IMG/VR virus record: IMGVR_UViG_3300002835_000782 | Span: 1-29,899 of that record | Source of the DNA: a virus | Length of the DNA stretch: 29,899 nt | Direction: 5' to 3' (one strand) | Shown here: positions 26,879 to 29,899 of the stretch, piece after piece | How positions within the stretch are numbered: the stretch's first letter is position 1 | Layout of the letters: every line of letters begins with the position of its first letter | Notes under the pieces: generated by a model | What the model was told of the DNA's origin: nothing | Database searches by the model: none | What the model saw: only the letters and a program-made list of their open reading frames with translations | Translations under genes and position numbers: made by a program

Positions 26879-27634
26879 TCAGATGATTCGTGACTTTTCG
26901 TGACCAACGCGAATGCGAGGATCACACCAGATTTCAAATCCTGCTTCTTTTGCATCCAAACAGAAGGATACGTCTTCTCCACACATGTCTTGTACTTCAC
27001 CAGACTCAAAGACTTGCATCTTAGGAGCAAACCAAGGATACTTCATGTCCGTATGTTCAAAGACACCGTTCTTAATCAGAACCCAACCAAAACCAGTGTA
27101 GTCAACAGTAAATGGTTTACGACGCTTTGAAATACTTTCACCAGTTTCATGATTCATCACTCCACCATTGCCTCTAAAATCATCTTCATCGAGCCAATGT
27201 GCAACAGAGGTCGTTTGACCATCTTCGGTCATATACCAACCAGCGGCAATGTCCTGATCCATCAGAATCAGTTGCCAGAACTTTTCGGTATTGAAGACAA
27301 TATCACTATCAATCCAAAGTTGCCAATCATATTTCAGTTTACCATCCCATGGCTTCTGATCGGGACCACGAAGAACATTTGCACCAAGACACTTACAACG
27401 TGCAAAGTTCACCATAGAACTATAATCTTGTGAGATCTGAATACTTGCACCTGCCTGTACTAGATCAAAACAAAGTTGAACAAAGTTTTTTAGAAACGTA
27501 TAAGAAACACCACGACCAGGAAGACAGAATACAATTGTCTTTCCACGTACCATTTCTCTTGCCTTATCGAAGTCCCATTCAGGTTCTTTTGCGACGACTG
27601 GCGATTTTGCTTTTACAGTAAATCCTTTTGTCAT
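26879..27634 (-). CDS. GT-A-type glycosyltransferase-like protein (251 aa)
   Basis: A 251-residue protein with a nucleotide-sugar-transferase look. After a short tail there is a beta strand and turn KTIVFCLPGRGVSYTFLKNF near residues 32-51. Then comes the DxD metal and sugar-nucleotide site in WQLWIDSDIVF (Asp109 and Asp111), as in GT2-like GT-A enzymes. Further on, CGEDVSFCLDAKEAGFEIW (Glu220, Asp221) resembles the acidic catalytic block ED-x-x-(F/L) of this fold, followed by VGH near 245. No membrane segment is present. T4-like cyanophages carry such genes; proposed roles include modifying phage structures, phage DNA or the host surface, and the acceptor here is unknown. It is the first gene after a near-perfect sigma-70 promoter (27657-27685) and leads a chain of tightly packed small genes. 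Confidence 0.72.
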   Translation of the reverse strand: MTKGFTVKAKSPVVAKEPEWDFDKAREMVRGKTIVFCLPGRGVSYTFLKNFVQLCFDLVQAGASIQISQDYSSMVNFARCKCLGANVLRGPDQKPWDGKLKYDWQLWIDSDIVFNTEKFWQLILMDQDIAAGWYMTEDGQTTSVAHWLDEDDFRGNGGVMNHETGESISKRRKPFTVDYTGFGWVLIKNGVFEHTDMKYPWFAPKMQVFESGEVQDMCGEDVSFCLDAKEAGFEIWCDPRIRVGHEKSRII

Positions 27635-27656
27635 AACTTGATTAATTTACATTCAT

Positions 27657-27685
27657 ATCATACAATATTATGTAGCGGTTGTCAA
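27657..27685 (-). promoter_or_regulatory. Sigma-70-type promoter for the glycosyltransferase operon
   Basis: On the minus strand a perfect -35 TTGACA (27685-27680), a 17-nt spacer and -10 TATGAT (27662-27657, one mismatch) precede the ATG at 27634. The expected start site near 27650 gives a leader of about 16 nt. The -35 overlaps the stop codon of the upstream 52-residue gene. This is a host-type promoter, unlike the TATAAATA boxes of the structural genes. Confidence 0.8.
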
Positions 27686-27840
27686 TTGGGGATCTCTTCG
27701 TATCTTAGGTCTTCAAGACTATAATCAGTTTTCATAATACCGACCATATTACGAAGAGTCTTCCAAGTTACATCAAATTCTCTTTCATCGACAGAGTGAA
27801 ATAAACACTTATCTTTTGCATAGATATCGTATTTTTTCAT
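27682..27840 (-). CDS. Small unknown protein (52 aa)
   Basis: The 52-residue product starts MKKYDIYAKDKCLFHSVDER and continues EFDVTWKTLRNMVGIMKTDY, ending LEDLRYEEIPN. It has no membrane segment or recognised motif. A good ribosome site (AGAGGA) lies within the end of the preceding gene. The ATG overlaps that gene's stop as ATGA, indicating translational coupling. The pattern of a short alpha/beta protein with KCLFH near the N-terminus is one I have seen among cyanophage small genes, but no function is known to me. Its stop codon overlaps the -35 box of the next promoter. Confidence 0.6.
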   Translation of the reverse strand: MKKYDIYAKDKCLFHSVDEREFDVTWKTLRNMVGIMKTDYSLEDLRYEEIPN

Positions 27841-28010
27841 TCACTTTCCTCTGAAAGAATAATATCATTACCATCTAAATTAAAGGTAATTTCTGTGTCC
27901 TCATACCAGGATAATTCGTTGATCATCCATTCTGGTATTTTAACCGAATATTCACCTGTAATTGGATCAACCTCTATGGGGCGTTTTTCCTCTCCGGATT
28001 TTTTTCTCAT
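27837..28010 (-). CDS. Small AbrB/MazE-like protein (57 aa)
   Basis: A 57-residue protein: MRKKSGEEKRPIEVDPITGE, then YSVKIPEWMINELSWYEDTE and ITFNLDGNDIILSEESE. The order strand (SVKIPEWMINEL), short helix, W-x-E-(D/G)-T/D-E-(I/V), then strand plus DGNDIIL resembles the swapped-hairpin AbrB/MazE/SpoVT fold, which dimerises and binds DNA. That would make it a small transcriptional regulator or an antitoxin relic. There is no toxin gene next to it: the coupled downstream 52-residue protein (ATGA overlap) does not look like a MazF or PIN toxin. The fold assignment is by eye and moderate. The basic N-terminal tail (RKKSGEEKR) would suit nucleic-acid contact. Confidence 0.55.
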   Translation of the reverse strand: MRKKSGEEKRPIEVDPITGEYSVKIPEWMINELSWYEDTEITFNLDGNDIILSEESE

Positions 28011-28041
28011 TCTCTGGATTATATTTTTGAATTATATATGA

Positions 28042-28788
28042 TTATTCAATAATTAAGTTCCAAATCATTGTTTTTTTACATCTAGAACTTGCAAGATTTG
28101 AAGCGATACGACTTACGGTTCTATTTTTATTTTTCATTCTCATATTTACAAAGTCATAATTCTCTTTTACCCATTCTCTAAGATTATATCCTTCCCATTC
28201 CTTTCCACTTAGAGTGTCTATGATTTTATAATATTTTTTATTTCCTTCTGATGCATTATCAAATCTGCTGATCCACCTCAGATTTTTGTAATGATTGTTT
28301 TTCTTATTCTGATCAATATGATCTATTTCAGTATAATTTTGAGGATTTGGTATAAAGGTTTCTGCAACTAATTGATGAATACTTCTTTTAATTTGTTTAT
28401 AGTTTCCATTCTCATCATATATTGAAATGTTTATACATTCATAACGTAATTCTGGATATTTTGGATGTCCTCTAAAAGCAGGTTTTAGATAAATTAAACC
28501 ATATTCATTTACTTTACCGTATTTTCCAGTTCGATCATATTTTCCAGGTTTGCGATATGCTCTACCATCTTCTGTAATATAATAACCAGGATACTGAGTT
28601 TCCTTCATATCCTCAGGAATTTTTATTTCTGGATAATTATAAGTCACTTTTTCTTTTGGTTTACCTATGGGAATATTCCAATTTTCTCTTGGTTTTTTCA
28701 AGTAAACCCATTTTCCATCTTTTTTGATGAATTGTGCGCCTTGCTTATTTGTTTTAATTGTTCCTTCTGGAAGTTTCTGTTTTCCCAT
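28042..28788 (-). CDS. Free-standing HNH homing endonuclease (248 aa)
   Basis: I take ATG at 28788 (MGKQKLPEGTIKTNKQGAQF), preceded by AAGG 6 nt upstream; an in-frame TTG two codons earlier is less likely. Around residue 66 is a NUMOD4-like DNA-binding module (QYPGYYITEDGRAYRKPGKY). The HNH nuclease core follows: His138 in SIHQLVAETFIPNP, Asp156-His157 in EIDHIDQNKKNNHYKNLRWI, and Asn165. The C-terminal segment (GKEWEGYNLREWVKENYD, then RTVSRIASNLASSRCKK) looks like a NUMOD1/helix-turn-helix DNA-contact region. Such enzymes cut a specific target and spread by copying themselves and their flanks into related phages. All core residues are intact. It has its own position beside the sharp composition change at 28.9 kb. 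No flanking intron was recognised. Confidence 0.85.
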   Translation of the reverse strand: MGKQKLPEGTIKTNKQGAQFIKKDGKWVYLKKPRENWNIPIGKPKEKVTYNYPEIKIPEDMKETQYPGYYITEDGRAYRKPGKYDRTGKYGKVNEYGLIYLKPAFRGHPKYPELRYECINISIYDENGNYKQIKRSIHQLVAETFIPNPQNYTEIDHIDQNKKNNHYKNLRWISRFDNASEGNKKYYKIIDTLSGKEWEGYNLREWVKENYDFVNMRMKNKNRTVSRIASNLASSRCKKTMIWNLIIE

Positions 28789-28794
28789 GATCAA

Positions 28795-29015
28795 CCTTGT
28801 ACTGATAAATTTTTTGCGAAAAATTTTTTGATTTTGAATGTATTTGAATTTATGATTTTGAAATGCCTTTATGATTTATCGCGCTTTCGTAACACTTTGT
28901 AGACTCAGGGATCCATTGCGATTTAGAACGACCCCCCCCCTTATACCCCATCACGCGCCGCGCCCGACCCCCGCACCCCGCGGGGGACCTGCATCCTCAC
29001 GAACGCAGAGGGGGG
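28795..29015 (-). other. Gene-free junction between AT-rich and GC-rich DNA
   Basis: No convincing gene lies in these 221 bases. The 28801-28860 stretch holds only 11 G/C of 60 bases and includes an AAATTTTT/AAAAATTT hairpin around 28808-28827 and two copies of GATTTTGAA. A run of nine C follows at 28932-28940. From there to 29015 the DNA is extremely C/G-rich with nested inverted repeats. No clear promoter for the HNH gene was found. The arginine/proline-rich plus-strand frame here is not credible. Confidence 0.6.
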
Positions 29016-29023
29016 TCACCCCC
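28966..29023 (-). repeat. Nested GC-rich inverted repeats after the 57-aa gene (possible terminator or RNA structure)
   Basis: GACCCCC (28966-28972) pairs with GGGGGTC (29011-29017). Inside are a CCCCGCGGGG palindrome (28976-28985) and a CTGC/GCAG pair (28989-28992 with 29005-29008), which together could form a three-way junction. The same GGGGG run can instead pair with CCCCC at 29019-29023, around the TGA stop at 29016-29018, so two folds exclude each other. No U-tract follows. Low-complexity C/G sequence gives such repeats easily, so function is unproven. Confidence 0.4.
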
Positions 29024-29189
29024 GCCCTGCGTGTGCCTCAGAGTACTGGGCGGCGATGGCGGTAGCGGGCACTCCCCAATGGATGTACTGAGAGGGGCGG
29101 GATCCGTTCTTCAGTTGATCAGCGCGGGAGATCCACTTGATCTGGCGGGTCTGGAGGTCAGAGCACATGGCAAGGGGGAAGCGGGTCAT
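29016..29189 (-). CDS. Small unknown protein of the GC-rich block (57 aa)
   Basis: I chose ATG at 29189 (MTRFPLAMCSDLQTRQIKWI, then SRADQLKNGSRPSQYIHWGV). A longer frame reaches a GTG at 29255, but a promoter with -35 TTGACC and -10 TACAAT (29214-29243) lies inside that extension, so its first 22 residues are probably not translated. The 57-residue product has no recognised domain; it is basic and ends EAHAGRG. Third codon positions favour C and G, unlike every gene from 28.8 kb downwards. No Shine-Dalgarno sequence precedes the ATG. It is the last gene of the array, and its stop lies inside a GC-rich inverted repeat. Confidence 0.55.
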   Translation of the reverse strand: MTRFPLAMCSDLQTRQIKWISRADQLKNGSRPSQYIHWGVPATAIAAQYSEAHAGRG

Positions 29190-29213
29190 CGGTCTGAGGT
29201 GTGAACTGAGAGA

Positions 29214-29243
29214 ATTGTAGAGCACGAAGGGGGCAGGGGTCAA
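29214..29243 (-). promoter_or_regulatory. Promoter P3 of the GC-rich array
   Basis: Minus strand: -35 TTGACC (29243-29238), 18-nt spacer, -10 TACAAT (29219-29214), followed by TCTCTCAGTTCA, almost the same leader as P2. The ATG at 29189 is 24 nt beyond the -10. The -35 contains the TGA stop of the upstream 62-residue gene. Confidence 0.75.
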
Positions 29244-29428
29244 TACCCCAGCCACGAAAGGAACTCACCCGCATCCACGGGACCGAATCGGGCGGTCACC
29301 CCATAGTCGGTTCGGAAGTCATCCCACAGACCATGATCCTTTGCTGCCTGGCAGGCGGCGGACCAGCGGATGCACCCGTTCTCATCGGCGCAGTTCCAAA
29401 CGATGGCGGGGAAGGTGGAGCAGTGCAT
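29240..29428 (-). CDS. Small cysteine-bearing unknown protein of the GC-rich block (62 aa)
   Basis: A 62-residue protein, MHCSTFPAIVWNCADENGCI followed by RWSAACQAAKDHGLWDDFRT. It has four Cys in the first 26 residues (positions 3, 13, 19, 26), which could bind a metal, and an acidic C-terminal half ending AGEFLSWLGY. The spacing C-x9-C-x5-C-x6-C is not a finger I recognise. The ATG lies 21 nt beyond the TACAAT of promoter P2 and has no Shine-Dalgarno. Codon third positions are strongly G/C. Its stop forms part of the P3 -35 box. The ending FLSWLGY resembles the FLNGY ending of the partial gene at the window edge, so they may be distant relatives; this is weak evidence. Confidence 0.6.
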   Translation of the reverse strand: MHCSTFPAIVWNCADENGCIRWSAACQAAKDHGLWDDFRTDYGVTARFGPVDAGEFLSWLGY

Positions 29429-29442
29429 GGGGTTGTCTGAAC

Positions 29443-29462
29443 TGAGAGTATTGTAGCAGATC
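29443..29462 (-). promoter_or_regulatory. Promoter P2 of the GC-rich array (20-bp repeat copy)
   Basis: The plus strand reads TGAGAGTATTGTAGCAGATC, identical base for base to P1 at 29811-29830. On the minus strand it gives an extended -10 TGCTACAAT (TACAAT at 29455-29450). There is no convincing -35, so the TG extension may matter. The ATG at 29428 is 21 nt beyond the -10, as in P1. The repeat overlaps the stop of the HELIH gene. Confidence 0.75.
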
Positions 29463-29796
29463 AGGGGTTGAAGCGGTCGGCGTAGACCTGTTCCAGGCGG
29501 TATGCTTCGGATTCGCGGGAGTCGCTGTCCAGGTTGCCCTCCAGAGTTTGGCGGCAGTGGATCAGTTCGTGAATCAGGGTCACCACGTATTCAGAGCGGG
29601 GCAGGTTGCGCTCCACTTCCACCAGGAACTCCAGGTCATCCTCCTGCTGCTGCCATCCTACCACACCCTCAGAGGTCAGGCGCTTATGATGAACCGTGAT
29701 CGCCGCGGCCCCCAGCAGCGGTTCCTGATCAAGCATGAAGCGGTAGATCTGCTGTGCCAGGCGGGGGCGTTGCTTCTGTCCTGAGGTGAGCAGCAT
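29461..29796 (-). CDS. Small HExxH zinc-metallopeptidase-like protein (111 aa)
   Basis: A 111-residue protein with the zinc-binding helix YVVTLIHELIHCRQTLEG: His76, Glu77 and His80 form HExxH. It is followed 17 residues later by ESEAYRLEQ, where Glu97 is a plausible third ligand as in gluzincins. This is a minimal SprT/M78-like metallopeptidase layout, and helices flank the site. There is no signal peptide or membrane segment, so it would act in the cytoplasm. Targets are unknown; cleavage of a host regulator would be one possibility but is speculation. The gene sits behind promoter P1 with no Shine-Dalgarno. It is G/C-rich at third positions, and its TGA stop overlaps promoter P2. The family name is uncertain; the motif itself is clear. 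Confidence 0.68.
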   Translation of the reverse strand: MLLTSGQKQRPRLAQQIYRFMLDQEPLLGAAAITVHHKRLTSEGVVGWQQQEDDLEFLVEVERNLPRSEYVVTLIHELIHCRQTLEGNLDSDSRESEAYRLEQVYADRFNP

Positions 29797-29810
29797 GGGT
29801 CGGTTGCGGA

Positions 29811-29845
29811 TGAGAGTATTGTAGCAGATCGGCGGAGCGGGTCAG
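29811..29845 (-). promoter_or_regulatory. Promoter P1 of the GC-rich array (20-bp repeat copy)
   Basis: Minus strand: -35-like CTGACC (29845-29840), 16-nt spacer, extended -10 TGCTACAAT (TACAAT at 29823-29818), followed by ACTCTCA. The block 29811-29830 is identical to that at 29443-29462. The ATG at 29796 is 21 nt past the -10. The upstream gene's TGA stop lies within the -35. Confidence 0.78.
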
Positions 29846-29899
29846 TACCCGTTCAGGAAGTCCGCCAGTGCCTCACGGTACTCTGCCTCCGTCTCAAAG
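29842..29899 (-). CDS. C-terminal end of an unknown gene (cut by window edge)
   Basis: Only the last 18 residues are visible, FETEAEYREALADFLNGY and a TGA stop at 29844-29842, with the gene entering from beyond the high-coordinate edge. The frame is open to the edge, codons are G/C-rich at third positions like the rest of the block, and the stop overlaps promoter P1 in the same way as the other genes of the array. No function can be given. Confidence 0.5.
   Translation of the reverse strand, partial: FETEAEYREALADFLNGY

Noticed and set aside
26878-27030. Upstream extension of the 54-residue gene to 105 residues
   Set aside because: It would overlap the glycosyltransferase gene by about 150 nt; ATG at 26877 fits one base after that gene's stop.
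26569-27621. Several plus-strand frames of 60-105 residues opposite the glycosyltransferase and small genes
   Set aside because: They are antisense to well-supported genes, lack ribosome sites and recognisable motifs, and look like frame shadows.
28011-28041. Possible promoter or hairpin (TTGAAT/ATTCAA, TATAAT-like boxes) between the HNH gene and the AbrB-like gene
   Set aside because: The gap is only 31 nt of A/T-rich sequence, spacing to any -35 is poor, and the stem is short; chance is likely.
28806-28830. AAATTTTT hairpin in the AT-rich stretch as a terminator
   Set aside because: The stem is entirely A/T, the minus-strand 3' side lacks a clean U-run after a stable stem, and it lies within the leader region of the HNH gene; no firm function can be assigned.
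28871-29065. Plus-strand Arg/Pro-rich frame across the junction
   Set aside because: It spans the nine-C run and inverted repeats, overlaps the antisense of a better-supported gene, and its composition follows from C/G-rich DNA. All credible genes are on the minus strand.
29190-29255. GTG-initiated 79-residue version of the 57-residue gene
   Set aside because: The extension contains promoter P3 and its leader (TTGACC, TACAAT, TCTCTCAGTTCA), which match P1 and P2, so the ATG at 29189 is the better start.
1-29899. tRNA genes and CRISPR arrays
   Set aside because: No cloverleaf-like stretch or regularly spaced direct repeats were seen; nearly all sequence is occupied by protein genes. A dedicated tRNA search could still find something I missed by eye.

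Overview
The window looks like the baseplate and tail-fibre part of a T4-like marine myovirus, most likely a cyanophage. It has gp25, gp6 and gp8 homologues in T4-like order. It also has a DUF4815-type virion protein, an enormous protein in the gp7 position, a phage-type speD, and three exact copies of the T4-type late promoter octamer TATAAATA. Every supported gene lies on the minus strand, so transcription runs from high to low coordinates. The host assignment (Synechococcus or Prochlorococcus rather than a SAR11-type host) is inferred from speD and from small genes I recognise as typical of cyanophages.

Layout in transcription order. (1) 29.9-29.0 kb: a compact GC-rich block of small genes, including one with an HELIH zinc-protease motif. 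Near-identical sigma-70-like promoters with TACAAT -10 boxes sit in front of the genes. (2) 28.93-28.79 kb: an abrupt change from GC-rich to very AT-rich DNA at a run of nine C, followed by a free-standing HNH endonuclease (28788-28042). (3) 28.0-25.25 kb: short accessory genes. These are an AbrB/MazE-like small protein, a 52-residue unknown, a GT-A-type glycosyltransferase behind a near-perfect sigma-70 promoter, two tiny conserved-looking proteins, a 211-residue unknown, SpeD and a 79-residue unknown. (4) 25.2-1.2 kb: the baseplate block: gp25, gp6, a 4127-residue gp7-position protein, gp8 and a 2535-residue DUF4815 protein, tightly packed. (5) 1.24-0 kb: two small unknowns, a 75-residue fibre-associated protein, and the start of a tail-fibre-like virion protein cut by the window edge.

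How the parts work together: TATAAATA boxes precede gp25, gp8 and the 75-residue gene, which splits the structural region into late transcription units. The glycosyltransferase and the GC-rich small genes instead have host-type -35/-10 promoters, suggesting earlier expression. gp25, gp6, the gp7-position protein and gp8 should build the baseplate wedge. The DUF4815 protein and the small fibre proteins should form peripheral baseplate or fibre parts.

The least explained part is the last kilobase, a GC-rich array of small genes each behind its own promoter, next to a homing endonuclease. It could be a transferred early-gene island or an assembly chimera, and the sequence alone cannot decide which. 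All family assignments are from reading motifs; no database search was run.
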